64,000 bases of DNA, taken from Aliidiomarina quisquiliarum (lineage in GTDB: Bacteria > Pseudomonadota > Gammaproteobacteria > Enterobacterales > Alteromonadaceae). Shown piece by piece: positions 11,617 to 22,045 of the stretch. The notes beneath the pieces were generated by a model. That model made no database searches. It saw only the letters and a program-made list of their open reading frames with translations, and was not told the DNA's origin. Location of the stretch: the NCBI RefSeq assembly GCF_023922585.1, contig NZ_JAMFTN010000014.1:192232-256231 (forward strand), in the 5' to 3' direction. Within the stretch, counting starts at the first letter, position 1, and each line of letters opens with the position of its first letter. The translations under genes were made by a program, and so were the position numbers.

Positions 11617-11889
11617 ATGGAATTTATTCGTCAGGCTGAAGGGCCCTTAAAAGACAAACGCCGCTTACGTTGGGCCTGTCGCCGTGGCATGTTAGAACTC
11701 GATGTGTTGTTTGCCCCTTTTGTGGAAGAGGCCTACGACGACTTGCCGGAGCATGAAAAGGCGGTGTTTAGGCGCTTAATAACCTGCGACGACCCCGACT
11801 TATTTGCTTGGTTTATGGGCCACCAACAGTGTCCCGATCCTGAACTGGCGGCCATGGTTGCCTTTATGCTAAGTCGGGTAAAAGTCTGA
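11617..11889 (+). CDS. sdhE: Succinate dehydrogenase flavinylation factor SdhE
   Basis: A 90-residue cytoplasmic assembly factor promoting covalent FAD attachment to SdhA and FrdA. The signature RGMLELD (within the segment LRWACRRGMLELDVLFAPF) is intact, followed by the expected acidic helix DDLPEHEKAVFRRLITCDDPDLFAWF. Length matches the family (about 85-90). An AAGG ribosome site lies just upstream of ATG 11617. It is 11 bases from ygfX. In E. coli it has also been described as CptB, antitoxin to YgfX/CptA; whether a toxin-antitoxin role applies here is unknown. Confidence 0.94.
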   Translation: MEFIRQAEGPLKDKRRLRWACRRGMLELDVLFAPFVEEAYDDLPEHEKAVFRRLITCDDPDLFAWFMGHQQCPDPELAAMVAFMLSRVKV

Positions 11890-11900
11890 TTCAGCCATAT

Positions 11901-12317
11901 ATGCAGCGCTGGCAAGTCAGCGTTGCCCCTTCGGTTTGGTTTCAACAGGTGTGTTTTGCAGTAACTTTGCTGGCCTTGGCGTTACTGTTTTTGGGCATGG
12001 TTTGCGACCACTTTAGTTGGCTAATGGCAGCTGTTGGGCTGTGTGTGCTGGCTCTTACAGGTCAAAATCAGCGCTACCAGTTTTTCACTCTTGATGCCAA
12101 TGGGCAAGGCCATTGGGGGCCTGCACATATTCCATTTATGCTTGCTTCTCCAGTATTAAGCACCCCCTGGTTGCTTATGTTGCCAGTACGTTTACCTGCG
12201 CAGCAGCGTTGGGTGTTTATTTGGCAAGATAGTGTCAGCGAAGACAACTGGTGTCGCCTTCGCCGTATTACAAACGCTATTACTTTAGTGCGCGAGTTGC
12301 CGCCGGAACTAAAATAG
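11901..12317 (+). CDS. ygfX: YgfX-family (CptA-like) membrane protein
   Basis: A 138-residue protein with two adjacent hydrophobic helices (about residues 14-50) followed by a soluble domain with the YgfX-like end ([23 protein letters not shown]). In E. coli the homologue is reported to inhibit cell division or cytoskeletal polymerisation and to be countered by SdhE. It directly follows sdhE, as in E. coli. Its last 38 bases overlap the end of convergent nadB, so the two transcripts are antisense at their ends. The ribosome site before ATG 11901 is weak, which suggests coupling to sdhE translation. Confidence 0.82.
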   Translation: MQRWQVSVAPSVWFQQVCFAVTLLALALLFLGMVCDHFSWLMAAVGLCVLALTGQNQRYQFFTLDANGQGHWGPAHIPFMLASPVLSTPWLLMLPVRLPAQQRWVFIWQDSVSEDNWCRLRRITNAITLVRELPPELK

Positions 12318-13893
12318 TAGGCTGTGGGTTGGCTAACAACTCAGGGTAGTCGAGGGTATAGTGCAAGCCGCGGCTTTCTTTACGCTGCTGCGCACTAGTA
12401 ATAATAAGTTGCGCTACCTGGGCTAAATTACGGAGCTCAAGCAAGTTATTGGTTACCCGGAAATTAGCATAATAGTCGTGTATTTCCTGCTGTAGTAATT
12501 CCACTCGGCGGGCGGCCCGCTCCAGCCGTTTGTCGCTACGCACAATGCCCACATAGTCCCACATAAACAGCCGTAGTTCGTGCCAGTTATGCTGAATAAT
12601 AACTTCCTCATCAGAATCGGTTACCTGGCTTTCGTCCCAGTCGGGCAAATGCTCTGCCAATGGAGTTTCAGCCATAAGGGCGGCCATTTGCGCTGCTGCA
12701 GCGCGGGCAAAAACTACACACTCTAGCAAGGAATTACTAGCCATTCGGTTGGCACCATGAAGGCCTGTGTAGGCAACTTCACCAATGGCGTATAAGCCAG
12801 GAATATCGGTTTGCGCCTGTAGATTTGTTACCACCCCACCGCAGGTATAATGAGCCGCAGGCACTATGGGCATTGGTTCGCGAGTAATGTCAATACCTAA
12901 GCTTAAACACTTTTCATAAATGGTAGGAAAGTGATGAATTATAAAGTCGGCGGGTTGGTGGGAAATATCTAAGTACATGCAGTCGGCGCCAAGGCGTTTC
13001 ATTTCATAGTCTATGGCGCGGGCGACTACGTCGCGTGGTGCCAGTTCGGCAGCGGCGTGAAAGCTTGGCATAAAACGGCTACCGTCGGGGCGTTTAAGTA
13101 CCGCACCTTCACCCCGTAACGCTTCAGTTAACAAGAAGTTGTGTGCCTTAGGGTGGAACAAGCAGGTAGGGTGAAATTGATTAAATTCCATGTTGGCTAC
13201 GCGGCAACCTGCCCGCCAAGCCATAGCAATACCGTCGCCACTAGCAATGTCGGGGTTCGAGGTATATTGGTACACCTTACTAGCGCCACCGGTACATAAA
13301 GCGGTAAAGCGGGCGCTAACGGTTTGCACAATACCCTTGGTGTTATTCCAAATATAGGCACCAGCACAACGGCGGGCATCGCCTTCGCCTTGTAAAATAA
13401 GGTCTATAGCATTGTAGTGTTCAAGCACGGTTATATTCGGGTGGGCTAAGGCTTGGCTTACCAAGGTAGACTGCACCGCTTTGCCGGTGGCGTCGGCGGC
13501 GTGCAAAATTCGCCGGTGGCTATGGCCGCCTTCACGGGTAAGGTGGTATTTGGCTGTGCCGTCGGCAGCGGTTTCTTGGTCGAAGTCTACCCCAAGCTCA
13601 ATCAGCCATTGCAGGCTGCTTTTAGCATGCTGTGCGGTGTATTCCACCACCTGGCGTTCGCATAAGCCAGCCCCCGCCCGTAGGGTGTCTTCCACGTGCG
13701 ACTCAATGCTGTCGTTTTCATCAAACACAGCAGCAATGCCACCTTGAGCGTAATAGGTAGAACCTTCCTGCAGGGGGCCTTTACTTAATACAATAACACT
13801 GCTGGTTTTAGCCTGTTGTAAAGCTAAAGAAAGACCAGCAGCACCGCTACCTATAATTAGAACATCGCATTGGAGCATAGCGCTATTAGCCAT
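12280..13893 (-). CDS. nadB: L-aspartate oxidase
   Basis: FAD enzyme that oxidises L-aspartate to iminoaspartate, the first step of de novo NAD synthesis, with NadA as partner. The 537-residue product matches the family length (about 540). It begins with the FAD Rossmann fingerprint [16 protein letters not shown], followed by [18 protein letters not shown], and has the succinate dehydrogenase/fumarate reductase-like motifs HPTCLF, RGEGAVL and HYTCGGV, and [29 protein letters not shown] 13893 is chosen; ATG 13881 (MLQCDVLI) is an alternative with no better ribosome site. It is divergent from rpoE, an arrangement common in gammaproteobacteria. Confidence 0.96.
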   Translation of the reverse strand: MANSAMLQCDVLIIGSGAAGLSLALQQAKTSSVIVLSKGPLQEGSTYYAQGGIAAVFDENDSIESHVEDTLRAGAGLCERQVVEYTAQHAKSSLQWLIELGVDFDQETAADGTAKYHLTREGGHSHRRILHAADATGKAVQSTLVSQALAHPNITVLEHYNAIDLILQGEGDARRCAGAYIWNNTKGIVQTVSARFTALCTGGASKVYQYTSNPDIASGDGIAMAWRAGCRVANMEFNQFHPTCLFHPKAHNFLLTEALRGEGAVLKRPDGSRFMPSFHAAAELAPRDVVARAIDYEMKRLGADCMYLDISHQPADFIIHHFPTIYEKCLSLGIDITREPMPIVPAAHYTCGGVVTNLQAQTDIPGLYAIGEVAYTGLHGANRMASNSLLECVVFARAAAAQMAALMAETPLAEHLPDWDESQVTDSDEEVIIQHNWHELRLFMWDYVGIVRSDKRLERAARRVELLQQEIHDYYANFRVTNNLLELRNLAQVAQLIITSAQQRKESRGLHYTLDYPELLANPQPTILVPAATRALK

Positions 13894-13957
13894 GATGATA
13901 TATCGTAGTCCGTTGAAAGTTGTGCAGGGATTTTACCCTTGTTTATAAAAAAAATGC

Positions 13958-13984
13958 GAACTTTTCATAAATAGAGCGGTCTAG
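13958..13984 (+). promoter_or_regulatory. Putative sigma-E autoregulatory promoter of rpoE
   Basis: GAACTT at 13958-13963, a 16-base spacer, then TCTAG at 13980-13984. This matches the sigma-E consensus GGAACTT-N16-TCTGA in spacing and nearly in sequence. It lies 106 bases before the rpoE start codon. Confidence 0.65.
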
Positions 13985-14089
13985 TACTTACAGAATGCGT
14001 TCGAGCCAACCTAACAAGTTCTTAGTAAGTGCTCTTTAATAGTTCTTAGGAAAAGTAATCACGCAGTATTTGGGAGAGAGTAGGCTCGA

Positions 14090-14668
14090 ATGACAGAACA
14101 AGAAATTGATCAGCAGCTGGTTGAGAGAGTACAGCAGGGTGATCAACGAGCATTTGACGTGCTGGTAAAAAAATATCAACACCGAATAATGGCCCTGGTT
14201 GCGCGTTATGTGAAACAACCAGGCGATGTGGCGGATGTCACCCAAGAAGCGTTTATAAAAGCCTATCGGGCCTTGCCTAATTTTCGTGGCGACAGTGCAT
14301 TTTATACCTGGCTGTACCGTATTGCAGTCAACACAGCAAAAAACTATTTGGTGTCACGCAGTCGCAAACCACCTGGTTCAGACATAGACGCCCAAGACGC
14401 CGAGTTTTTAGACGGGGCCCAAGGTTTAAGAGACATAGCAACACCGGAACGATTATTACTAACAGAAGAATTAAAAACAGTGCTTATGAACGCTATTGAT
14501 AATTTGCCGGAAGACTTAAAGCAAGCCATTACTTTGCGCGAGCTGGAAGGTCTTGGGTACGAAGAAATAGCCATTACTATGGATTGCCCAATAGGTACTG
14601 TACGCTCACGAATTTTTAGAGCGCGTGAAGCGATTGAAGAAAAACTACGTCCATTGCTCGAACCTTAA
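14090..14668 (+). CDS. rpoE: RNA polymerase sigma factor RpoE (sigma-E)
   Basis: Extracytoplasmic-function sigma factor directing the outer-membrane stress response. The 192-residue protein has sigma region 2 (FDVLVKKYQHRIMALVARY, DVTQEAFIKAYRALPNFRGDSAFYTWLYRIAVNTAKNYL) and region 4 (TLRELEGLGYEEIAITMDCPIGTVRSRIFRAREAI), and is very close to the E. coli protein. GGGAGAG lies just before ATG 14090. It heads the rpoE-rseA-rseB-rseC operon. A sigma-E type promoter upstream points to autoregulation. In the family, the protein is held at the membrane by RseA until proteolysis frees it. Confidence 0.98.
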   Translation: MTEQEIDQQLVERVQQGDQRAFDVLVKKYQHRIMALVARYVKQPGDVADVTQEAFIKAYRALPNFRGDSAFYTWLYRIAVNTAKNYLVSRSRKPPGSDIDAQDAEFLDGAQGLRDIATPERLLLTEELKTVLMNAIDNLPEDLKQAITLRELEGLGYEEIAITMDCPIGTVRSRIFRAREAIEEKLRPLLEP

Positions 14669-14708
14669 GTAACATTAAGTAACAGCTAGGCTAATTGAGG
14701 AAAGTAAT

Positions 14709-15374
14709 ATGACCGACAACCAGTATGAGTATATGTCTGCATTAATGGACTCAGAGTTGGAACAACAACCTGTGAATGCAGAAAACTTAAACGCTCTGGT
14801 TCGGAACGACGACATGCGCACCCGCTGGCAACATTACCATTTAATTGGTGCCATGCTGCGTAATGAAGCAAAAACAGCTATGCCAATGGACATTTCTGCG
14901 GCAGTTGCCGAACAAGTTGCTGCTGAGCCCGTTATTATTGCACCTAAACATGGCCTATTGCGCAAAGCCCAGCTTAAATCGTGGCTGAAACCTGCTGCTA
15001 ACATAGCTATAGCGGCCAGTGTGGCGCTGGTTACGGTATTAGGTGTTACCCAGTATCAACGTGTCGACGACGGCAGCATGGTGGCAACAGAGCAAAGTAG
15101 CCGTGGCTTTCAGCCAGCATTACAAACAGTTCCTTTAGGTGTAGTTGGTAACCCATTAAGCTATAATGCTAGCCAAGCACAGCCCACAGCAGCACAAGAG
15201 TCGCTTTCGGCACAGCAACAGGCACGGTTACAAAGCCAAGTGCAGGCCTTTATGGTTGACCACCAATTACAGCTGCAGTGGCATACCCCGATGACAATTT
15301 CCGAGCAGGTAAAGCCGGCAGAGAAAGAAATACATCCAGAAAACGAGGAACCACTAAAGCCTCGTCCGCAGTAA
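14709..15374 (+). CDS. rseA: Anti-sigma-E factor RseA
   Basis: Single-pass inner-membrane protein that sequesters RpoE and is cleaved in turn by DegS, RseP and cytoplasmic proteases. The N-terminal cytoplasmic sigma-binding domain has YEYMSALMDSEL and the WQHYHLIGAMLR motif. One membrane helix is visible at about residues 97-114 (ANIAIAASVALVTVLGV). The periplasmic C-terminal region is rich in Gln and Ala (about residues 145-185), as expected for the RseB-binding part. The 221-residue length matches E. coli (216). It is 40 bases after rpoE, in the same operon. Confidence 0.94.
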   Translation: MTDNQYEYMSALMDSELEQQPVNAENLNALVRNDDMRTRWQHYHLIGAMLRNEAKTAMPMDISAAVAEQVAAEPVIIAPKHGLLRKAQLKSWLKPAANIAIAASVALVTVLGVTQYQRVDDGSMVATEQSSRGFQPALQTVPLGVVGNPLSYNASQAQPTAAQESLSAQQQARLQSQVQAFMVDHQLQLQWHTPMTISEQVKPAEKEIHPENEEPLKPRPQ

Positions 15375-15397
15375 TTAGGAAATAGGAACGTGAGCGC

Positions 15398-16420
15398 ATG
15401 AGTCGGTATATCGTAGGAGTTATTGTAGCTTTCGGGCTGAATGCGTTCGTACCCAATATCGCGCAGGCATTACAAGGCCAAACGAATTCATTTATTACCG
15501 AGCAAATAGAACAACAGCAAGCCTTAGCAAGGGCCTCGGCCGAAGGCGAACAATGGTTTAAACGCATGCAAGAAGCGCTCAATAGCTTAAATTACCGAGC
15601 GTCTTTTATTGCCATGCAACCTAGCGGTTTACAAGCTTACCGCTGGCTGCATAGTGTTACCCCAGCTGGAAATCATATCGAAGTAATTGAAGGCTTAAAC
15701 GGGCCTCATAATCAAGCCATTCGAATTAATAGCCAAGTAACGTACTTGTCGTCGGTAAGCGACGCTTATTCTGTTCTTTCTAACACCTTGTCTAGCCCCA
15801 TTTTAAGTGGCTTGTACGGCGAATATAGTGCTATAAGCCATGCCTATAACGTGGTTGCCGTAGGCGGCGACCGTGTAGTAGACAGAGACGCGCAGCATTT
15901 ACGTATTATTCCACATGCTCGCGACCGTTATTTATATAGCGTTTGGGTTGATCGCGAAACAGGGCTATTGCTAGGGGTGAATACTTATTTGCCAAGTGGC
16001 GACATTGTTGAGCAAGTACTACTTACTTCTATTCATGTGCAAGCAGAACCCTTAACCGAGCTTGAACAGCTAGAGCAGCAGTGGGATAATTTACCTACTA
16101 ACCAAGGGCCTGTTGCTACACCTGCTACAGCCACAAAATGGCAGTTTGGCTGGTTGCCGCCAGGCTTCAGGCTTGAACGCCAACAGCGGGTGCGGGTGGC
16201 TATGAATGGCCCTGTTGCAGAGCATTTTATGTTTAGCGACGGTATGGCTAAATTTTCCGTATATATCAGCGAAGGTAACGATCAAGTTGTGCCGGTACAA
16301 TATGAAAACTTAATGTCGATGGTATCGGTGAAGCATAATAATTATGCGGTAACAGCCGTGGGCAAAATACCCTTGAAAATTGCTCAGCAAGTAACCGCTG
16401 CAGTTAGGTTAACGCCATGA
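15398..16420 (+). CDS. rseB: Sigma-E regulatory protein RseB
   Basis: Periplasmic sensor that binds RseA and protects it from DegS until lipopolysaccharide intermediates or misfolded lipoproteins displace it. The 340-residue product has a Sec signal peptide (about residues 1-24, ending AQA) and the two MucB/RseB domains: a lipid-pocket domain starting WFKRMQEALNSLNYRASF and a C-terminal domain starting near WQFGWLPPGFRLE. It is 23 bases after rseA and overlaps rseC by four bases (ATGA), so the two are translationally coupled. Confidence 0.94.
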   Translation: MSRYIVGVIVAFGLNAFVPNIAQALQGQTNSFITEQIEQQQALARASAEGEQWFKRMQEALNSLNYRASFIAMQPSGLQAYRWLHSVTPAGNHIEVIEGLNGPHNQAIRINSQVTYLSSVSDAYSVLSNTLSSPILSGLYGEYSAISHAYNVVAVGGDRVVDRDAQHLRIIPHARDRYLYSVWVDRETGLLLGVNTYLPSGDIVEQVLLTSIHVQAEPLTELEQLEQQWDNLPTNQGPVATPATATKWQFGWLPPGFRLERQQRVRVAMNGPVAEHFMFSDGMAKFSVYISEGNDQVVPVQYENLMSMVSVKHNNYAVTAVGKIPLKIAQQVTAAVRLTP

Positions 16421-16860
16421 TTCGTGAACTAGGTGTAGTAACCGCCATTACGCCACATTCGGTGCAAGTGTCTACTCAGTTAAAAACCGGTTGCAATGGT
16501 TGCCAGCACCAAAACCATTGTGGTGCTGGCTTGCTGGCGAAAGCTTTTCCACACCGTAATGGCACAATAGAGCTAGCAGGTAACTATAACTTTAGCGTGG
16601 GCGAACAGGTTGAGCTGTTAATGCCAGAAAACGCCATGGTACGCTTTTCATTACTTTTATATGGGGTGCCAATTTTAGCTATAGCGATAGCTGCTTTAAT
16701 AGGGCAGTGGCTATGGCCCAGCCAAGAACTTGCTGTCATTGCTTTTACCATAGTGGCAGGAACTATTACCGTTTATGCTTTGCGTTTACTGTTTCGTAGT
16801 AAAGACACCCAAATACGCAAGGCATTGCAGATCCAAACACTGGCTAACAGTGACGCCTGA
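16417..16860 (+). CDS. rseC: SoxR-reducing/sigma-E regulator RseC
   Basis: A 147-residue inner-membrane protein of the RseC/MucC family, implicated in positive modulation of sigma-E and in reduction of the SoxR iron-sulfur cluster. A cytoplasmic cysteine cluster, C-x2-C-x5-C (GCNGCQHQNHCGAG, residues about 25-38), precedes two membrane helices (about residues 72-95 and 100-120). It is the last gene of the sigma-E operon. The start codon overlaps the rseB stop (ATGA). A hairpin separates it from lepA. Confidence 0.93.
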   Translation: MIRELGVVTAITPHSVQVSTQLKTGCNGCQHQNHCGAGLLAKAFPHRNGTIELAGNYNFSVGEQVELLMPENAMVRFSLLLYGVPILAIAIAALIGQWLWPSQELAVIAFTIVAGTITVYALRLLFRSKDTQIRKALQIQTLANSDA

Positions 16861-16903
16861 TTGTGAAAAGGTGTAAAAACCAGTAAAATCCCCCGAGTTA
16901 GTG

Positions 16904-16945
16904 AGTCGCTTCATCTATACGCAAGCGTATAGCGACTTTCCTTTT
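16904..16945 (+). terminator. Hairpin between rseC and lepA, possible terminator or attenuator
   Basis: CTATACG and CGTATAG pair around CAAG, and the flanking AGTCG and CGACT extend the stem past a one-sided bulge. TTTCCTTTT follows. The interrupted T run suggests partial readthrough into lepA. Confidence 0.55.
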
Positions 16946-16962
16946 ATGTTTTTGAGGTATCC

Positions 16963-18780
16963 ATGAGCCAAAACGGCGTAGCTAAAGCCAATATTCGTAA
17001 CTTTTCTATTATCGCCCACATTGACCACGGTAAGTCGACGCTCTCCGATCGGCTTATTGCTTATTGTGGTGGGTTAACTGAACGTGAAATGGCCGCACAA
17101 GTGCTTGACAGCATGGATATTGAACGCGAGCGTGGTATTACCATTAAGGCACAAAGTGTAACTTTGTACTATGACGCCGACGACGGTGAACGCTATCAGC
17201 TTAACTTCATTGACACCCCAGGCCACGTAGACTTTTCTTACGAAGTATCTCGTAGTTTAGCCGGTTGTGAAGGGGCGTTATTAGTAGTAGACGCCGCCCA
17301 AGGGGTGGAAGCACAAACCCTAGCCAACTGCTACACAGCTATTGAAATGGACCTCGAAGTAGTGCCTATTTTAAATAAAATAGACCTGCCACAAGCAGAT
17401 CCATTGCGGGTAGCTGCAGAAATTGAAGAAATTGTGGGTATTGAAGCCATTGACGCGGTGCAATGTTCAGCCAAAAGCGGCATTGGAATTCGCGACGTGT
17501 TAGAGCGTATTGTGCGCCAAGTACCTTCGCCCAAAGACGCCGCCGACGATAATGCACCATTGCAAGCACTTATTATTGACTCGTGGTTTGATAACTACCA
17601 AGGTGTTGTGTCGTTGGTACGCATTAAACATGGGGTTTTACGGGTTGGCGACCGCATGAAGGTTATGTCGACTGATCAAGTTCACTTAGTTGATAAAGTG
17701 GGCATTTTTACCCCAAAACAAACAGAAACGGGCATTTTACGGGCGGGTGAAGTGGGCTATGTTATTGCCGGTATAAAAGACATTCACGGCGCCCCCGTAG
17801 GCGACACCTTAACCGACAGCAAAAAGCCAGCCGACAAAGCATTGCCAGGCTTTAAAAAGGTTCAGCCGCAAGTATATGCGGGCATGTTCCCAATTAGTTC
17901 AGACGACTATGAAAGTTTTCGCGATGCACTCGATAGGCTAAGCTTAAACGATGCTTCACTGTTTTTCGAGGCTGAAAATTCCAGTGCGCTAGGTTTTGGT
18001 TTTCGTTGTGGCTTCCTTGGTATGCTGCACATGGAAATTATTCAAGAACGCTTAGAGCGTGAATACGACATCGACTTAATTACCACGGCACCCACGGTGG
18101 TGTATAAAGTGGAAACAACCAAAGGCGAAGAATTAAGTGTAGACAACCCAGCCTCTTTACCTGCGGTAAATGAAATTGAACAAATTTACGAGCCAATTGT
18201 AGAAGCTAATATTTTAGTTCCCCATGAATATGTGGGTAACGTTATTACCCTGTGCATTGAAAAGCGCGGTGTGCAAAAAGACATGACCTATCATGGCAAA
18301 CAAGTGGCTTTACGTTACGAACTGCCTATGGCTGAAGTGGTGATGGACTTTTTCGACCGTTTAAAATCAACCAGCCGTGGTTATGCATCACTTGACTATC
18401 ACTTTATTCGTTTCGAGCCTTCCGACATGGTGCGGGTCGATATTCTTGTAAACGGTGAGCGGGTTGACGCCTTAGCAATGATTTGTCACCGAGGTATTAG
18501 CCAAGGGCGTGGCCGCGATGTAGTGGAAAAAATGCGTGAGCTAATTCCACGGCAAATGTTTGACATTGCAATTCAGGCGGCTATTGGCAACCAGGTTATT
18601 GCCCGCGGTACGGTGCGTCAATTACGTAAAAACGTAACCGCCAAATGTTACGGCGGTGACATCAGCCGGAAGAAAAAACTATTGCAGAAACAAAAAGAAG
18701 GGAAGAAGCGCATGAAGCAAATAGGTAACGTAGAGTTACCACAAGAAGCGTTTCTTGCAGTATTGAAAACGGGTAAATAA
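16963..18780 (+). CDS. lepA: Elongation factor 4 (LepA)
   Basis: Ribosome-bound GTPase linked to back-translocation and 30S biogenesis. The 605-residue product has G1 [15 protein letters not shown]2 region [11 protein letters not shown]3 DTPGHVDF and G4 NKIDLP. The elongation-factor domains II, III and V follow, then the LepA-specific C-terminal domain ([27 protein letters not shown] and [16 protein letters not shown]). ATG 16963 follows a GAGG site. It precedes lepB by 21 bases, the conserved lepA-lepB arrangement. Confidence 0.98.
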   Translation: MSQNGVAKANIRNFSIIAHIDHGKSTLSDRLIAYCGGLTEREMAAQVLDSMDIERERGITIKAQSVTLYYDADDGERYQLNFIDTPGHVDFSYEVSRSLAGCEGALLVVDAAQGVEAQTLANCYTAIEMDLEVVPILNKIDLPQADPLRVAAEIEEIVGIEAIDAVQCSAKSGIGIRDVLERIVRQVPSPKDAADDNAPLQALIIDSWFDNYQGVVSLVRIKHGVLRVGDRMKVMSTDQVHLVDKVGIFTPKQTETGILRAGEVGYVIAGIKDIHGAPVGDTLTDSKKPADKALPGFKKVQPQVYAGMFPISSDDYESFRDALDRLSLNDASLFFEAENSSALGFGFRCGFLGMLHMEIIQERLEREYDIDLITTAPTVVYKVETTKGEELSVDNPASLPAVNEIEQIYEPIVEANILVPHEYVGNVITLCIEKRGVQKDMTYHGKQVALRYELPMAEVVMDFFDRLKSTSRGYASLDYHFIRFEPSDMVRVDILVNGERVDALAMICHRGISQGRGRDVVEKMRELIPRQMFDIAIQAAIGNQVIARGTVRQLRKNVTAKCYGGDISRKKKLLQKQKEGKKRMKQIGNVELPQEAFLAVLKTGK

Positions 18781-18801
18781 TAACGCAAGGGTGCTTGGTA
18801 C

Positions 18802-19722
18802 ATGACAACTTTCTATTTTTCGTTGTTGCTAGTGGTAGCAACTATTTTTACCGGGCTAGTGTGGCTGATTGATCATTGGTTGTTTAGGCCTAAGCGTGTA
18901 TTAGCGTTAGCTAAAATGGAACAAAAAAGCGGTGTTAAACTCACTGAAGAAGAGGCACGGCGTGTGGCGCCCGAATCGAGTTTAGTGGAGTTTTCCCGTT
19001 CTGCTTTCCCGCTTATTGCCTTTATTCTGATACTGCGTAGCTTTATTTATGAACCCTTTCGCATTCCGTCGGGTTCTATGATGCCCACGTTGTTGTCGGG
19101 CGACTTTATTATTGTAGAAAAATTCCGTTATGGTTTACGCGACCCGGTTTTTCGTAAACAACTAATAAAAACCAGCTTACCTAAACATGGCGATGTGGCT
19201 GTGTTTAAATACCCGCTTGAGCCCGACCTAGACTACATTAAACGGGTAATAGGTTTACCTGGCGACCGGGTGGTGTATCACGACAAGCAATTTTATGTTG
19301 AAAAACAATGCGCGCCAAACTGCACAGGTGAAAACGAAATAGCTATAGAACAAACTTTTATGGCTGAAGGCGACTATTATGCTGGCCGTATTCCGCAACG
19401 AACTTTCAGCGAAACCCATGGTGAACATACCTATAATGTATTGGTAAACCCCGCGGCAGGATCGCAAATAAGTAGCTTTTATAACCAAAGCAACAGCCGT
19501 CGTGGCGAATGGATTGTACCGGAAGGTTATTATTTTATGATCGGCGATAACCGAGACAATTCACGCGACAGTCGGTTTTGGGGCTTTGTGCCAGAAGAAC
19601 ACCTAGTTGGGCGGGCAGTATTTGTTTGGTTAAGTTTAGACTTTGACCACGGGCCCGACTCGCGTATGCCTACATGGTTACCGGCACGAATTCGATTTGA
19701 ACGAATCGGGAGTATCCGTTGA
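18802..19722 (+). CDS. lepB: Signal peptidase I
   Basis: Inner-membrane leader peptidase that cleaves Sec and Tat signal peptides on the periplasmic side. There are two N-terminal membrane helices (about residues 3-24 and 68-84). The serine/lysine dyad is visible: Ser92 in IPSGSMMPT (E. coli Ser91) and Lys147 in [12 protein letters not shown] (E. coli Lys146). The C-terminal box [17 protein letters not shown] is intact. The protein is 306 residues. Its stop codon overlaps the rnc start, so rnc translation is coupled to it. Confidence 0.97.
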   Translation: MTTFYFSLLLVVATIFTGLVWLIDHWLFRPKRVLALAKMEQKSGVKLTEEEARRVAPESSLVEFSRSAFPLIAFILILRSFIYEPFRIPSGSMMPTLLSGDFIIVEKFRYGLRDPVFRKQLIKTSLPKHGDVAVFKYPLEPDLDYIKRVIGLPGDRVVYHDKQFYVEKQCAPNCTGENEIAIEQTFMAEGDYYAGRIPQRTFSETHGEHTYNVLVNPAAGSQISSFYNQSNSRRGEWIVPEGYYFMIGDNRDNSRDSRFWGFVPEEHLVGRAVFVWLSLDFDHGPDSRMPTWLPARIRFERIGSIR

Positions 19723-20423
19723 AACTAAACGAGCAACAACGCCGTTTATTAAGCAAAGCTCTTGGTTATGAAATAAATAATCAAGAGCTACTGGAACAAG
19801 CACTTACTCATCGTAGTGCTTCTGCTAAACATTACGAACGGTTAGAATTCCTTGGCGACTCGCTACTTAGCATGTTTATTGCTGAAGCCCTTTATTTACA
19901 ATTTCCAAACGTGCAAGAAGGCGACTTAAGTCGTATGCGCGCCACCCTAGTGTGTGGCCCAATGTTGGCTGAAATAGCGTTAGAATTTAATTTAGGCGAC
20001 TTTTTACAGCTAGGCCCAGGTGAACTGAAAAGCGGAGGCTTCCGCCGCGAGTCAATTCTATCAGACGCGGTAGAAGCTCTTATTGGTGCTATTTATTTAG
20101 ACAGCGACATAGAACAGTGCCGCAATATAGTACTGGCTTGGTATCAAAGTCGATTAAGCGACATTGAACCAGGCGTTTCACAAAAAGATCCAAAAACACA
20201 GTTACAAGAAATTTTACAAGCTCGGCAACAACCCGTGCCAGATTACGAAGTCGTAGAGCTTACGGGAAAATCTCATAATCAGCGATTTACCGTAAGTTGC
20301 ACCCTAACACTATTAAACGAAGCGATGATAGGTACCGGTACAAGCCGTCGAAAAGCCGAGCAAGACGCCGCCGCAAAAGCCCTTCAAGCGCTCGATTCAT
20401 TAACCGAAGAGAACGCTTCATGA
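19719..20423 (+). CDS. rnc: Ribonuclease III
   Basis: Double-strand-specific endonuclease that processes rRNA precursors and structured mRNAs. The 234-residue product has the catalytic signature [19 protein letters not shown] with the acidic metal ligands, a second acidic site ([15 protein letters not shown]) and a C-terminal dsRBD ([23 protein letters not shown] through [16 protein letters not shown]). The start is TTG at 19719-19721, overlapping the lepB stop (TTGA) with GGGAG shortly upstream; no ATG fits the conserved N-terminus. It overlaps era by four bases (ATGA). Confidence 0.96.
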   Translation: MKLNEQQRRLLSKALGYEINNQELLEQALTHRSASAKHYERLEFLGDSLLSMFIAEALYLQFPNVQEGDLSRMRATLVCGPMLAEIALEFNLGDFLQLGPGELKSGGFRRESILSDAVEALIGAIYLDSDIEQCRNIVLAWYQSRLSDIEPGVSQKDPKTQLQEILQARQQPVPDYEVVELTGKSHNQRFTVSCTLTLLNEAMIGTGTSRRKAEQDAAAKALQALDSLTEENAS

Positions 20424-21325
20424 CAAACGAACTAGAAACACAAAGTGGCTTTATTGCTATTGTTGGCCGACCAAACGTTGGCAAGTCAACCTTACTGAAC
20501 CAAATACTAGGTCAAAAAGTAAGTATTACTTCAAAAAAAGCACAAACAACTCGCCACCGTATTTTAGGTATTGACACGGAAGGTAAATACCAAACGGTTT
20601 ATGTAGACACGCCAGGCTTACACATGGACGAAAAACGCGCCATTAACCGCTTAATGAACCGGGCGGCAAGCTCGTCTATTGGCGACGTTGATATGGTGCT
20701 GTTTGTAGTTGAAGGAACGCACTGGACCGAAGACGACGAAATGATTTTAAACAAGTTGCGCTACGCTAACCGCCCAGTCACTTTGGTTATAAACAAAATT
20801 GATCAGGTTAAAGACAAGTCGATACTGTTACCGCATATTCAAGAGCTAAGTAAGCAGTTCAACTTTGCCGACGTTATTCCATTATCGGCAAATTCGCCTG
20901 AGCAAATACCAGCGCTAAAGAAAATAGTGCGGGGCTACTTAACTCCAGGCATGCATTACTTCTCGGAAGACGCCATTACCGACCGTTCAATACGCTTTAT
21001 GGCCGCTGAAATAGTGCGCGAAAAGCTTATTCGCTATACGGGCGAAGAACTGCCTTATTCAACCACGGTTGAAATTGAAAAGTTTCAAGACCAACCGTCG
21101 GGCGTTACCCTTATTCATGCCTTAATTTTGGTTGAGCGTGAAGGGCAAAAGCGCATGGTTATTGGTAACAAAGGCAGTAAGCTAAAAACCATTGGCCAAG
21201 AAGCACGGCGCGACATTGAGCGCTTAATCGACAACCAGGTAAACTTGCAGTTGTGGGTAAAAGTGAAGTCGGGTTGGGCCGACGACGAACGAGCCTTGCG
21301 TAGTTTGGGGTACGGTGAAGAGTAA
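20420..21325 (+). CDS. era: GTPase Era
   Basis: GTPase that binds 16S rRNA and assists 30S maturation at the inner membrane. The 301-residue product has G1 [10 protein letters not shown]3 DTPGLH, G4 NKID and a C-terminal KH domain ([20 protein letters not shown]). The frame is open further upstream, but ATG 20420, overlapping the rnc stop, gives the standard N-terminus and the E. coli length. The rnc-era-recO coupling is conserved. The stop overlaps the recO start by one base (TAATG). Confidence 0.98.
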   Translation: MTNELETQSGFIAIVGRPNVGKSTLLNQILGQKVSITSKKAQTTRHRILGIDTEGKYQTVYVDTPGLHMDEKRAINRLMNRAASSSIGDVDMVLFVVEGTHWTEDDEMILNKLRYANRPVTLVINKIDQVKDKSILLPHIQELSKQFNFADVIPLSANSPEQIPALKKIVRGYLTPGMHYFSEDAITDRSIRFMAAEIVREKLIRYTGEELPYSTTVEIEKFQDQPSGVTLIHALILVEREGQKRMVIGNKGSKLKTIGQEARRDIERLIDNQVNLQLWVKVKSGWADDERALRSLGYGEE

Positions 21326-22011
21326 TGACCTCGGCCTTTATTCTGCATCGCTGGCCGTATCAAGATCACAGTTACATAGTCGAGCTTTTTACTGCAGAAT
21401 TTGGTCGTAAGCGTGTTTTAGCAAGGGGTGCGCGCAGCGCTAAAAATAAATGGCGCGGCGCCCTTGAACCTTTTAACCATATCGACGTGCAATGGCAAGG
21501 GCGGGGCGACCTACCCAGCTTAACACAGGCTGATGTGGTTACTTCTTACCCTTTAAAAGGGCATTACTTATACAGCGGCTTTTATACCAACGAGCTGCTA
21601 CAACGCCTTCTTCCTGAACACTACCCAGCGCCTGAGTTATTTAATGATTACTGTAATACCTTAACCTTATTAAGTGAGCAGGCGTTGCTTGAGCCCGTAT
21701 TACGCCGCTTTGAATGGCAATTGTTGTCGCGTTTAGACTTAGGTTTTTCCTGGCTTACCGACGCAGTAACAGGCGAACCAATAGCCGCGGAACAGCTTTA
21801 TGTTTTTTATCCTGAACAGGGCTTTGTAGCCGTGGCTAGGCAACCAAGCCAAGCCTTAGTGTTAACCGGGCAAGAGCTATTTGCACTGGCCGACTTTAAA
21901 CTCGACTCTGAACTACGGCTGAAGCACTATAAACACATTATGCGTGCTGCACTGCGGCCTCATTTAGGTAATAAACCGCTGCAAAGCCGAAGCTTATTTC
22001 GCCTAACCTAA
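21325..22011 (+). CDS. recO: DNA repair protein RecO
   Basis: Recombination mediator that, with RecR, loads RecA on SSB-coated gaps. The 228-residue product has the N-terminal OB-fold (AFILHRWPYQDHSYIVELFTAEFG, VLARGARSAKNKWRGALEPF) and the helical C-terminal half (FYTNELLQRLLPEHYPAPELFNDY). I do not see the four-cysteine zinc site that some RecO proteins have, which agrees with the gammaproteobacterial form. It is coupled to era by the TAATG overlap and followed by pdxJ after 34 bases. Confidence 0.96.
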   Translation: MTSAFILHRWPYQDHSYIVELFTAEFGRKRVLARGARSAKNKWRGALEPFNHIDVQWQGRGDLPSLTQADVVTSYPLKGHYLYSGFYTNELLQRLLPEHYPAPELFNDYCNTLTLLSEQALLEPVLRRFEWQLLSRLDLGFSWLTDAVTGEPIAAEQLYVFYPEQGFVAVARQPSQALVLTGQELFALADFKLDSELRLKHYKHIMRAALRPHLGNKPLQSRSLFRLT

Positions 22012-22045
22012 GTTAGAACCATTACTTATTTTAAGAGGGAATTAA

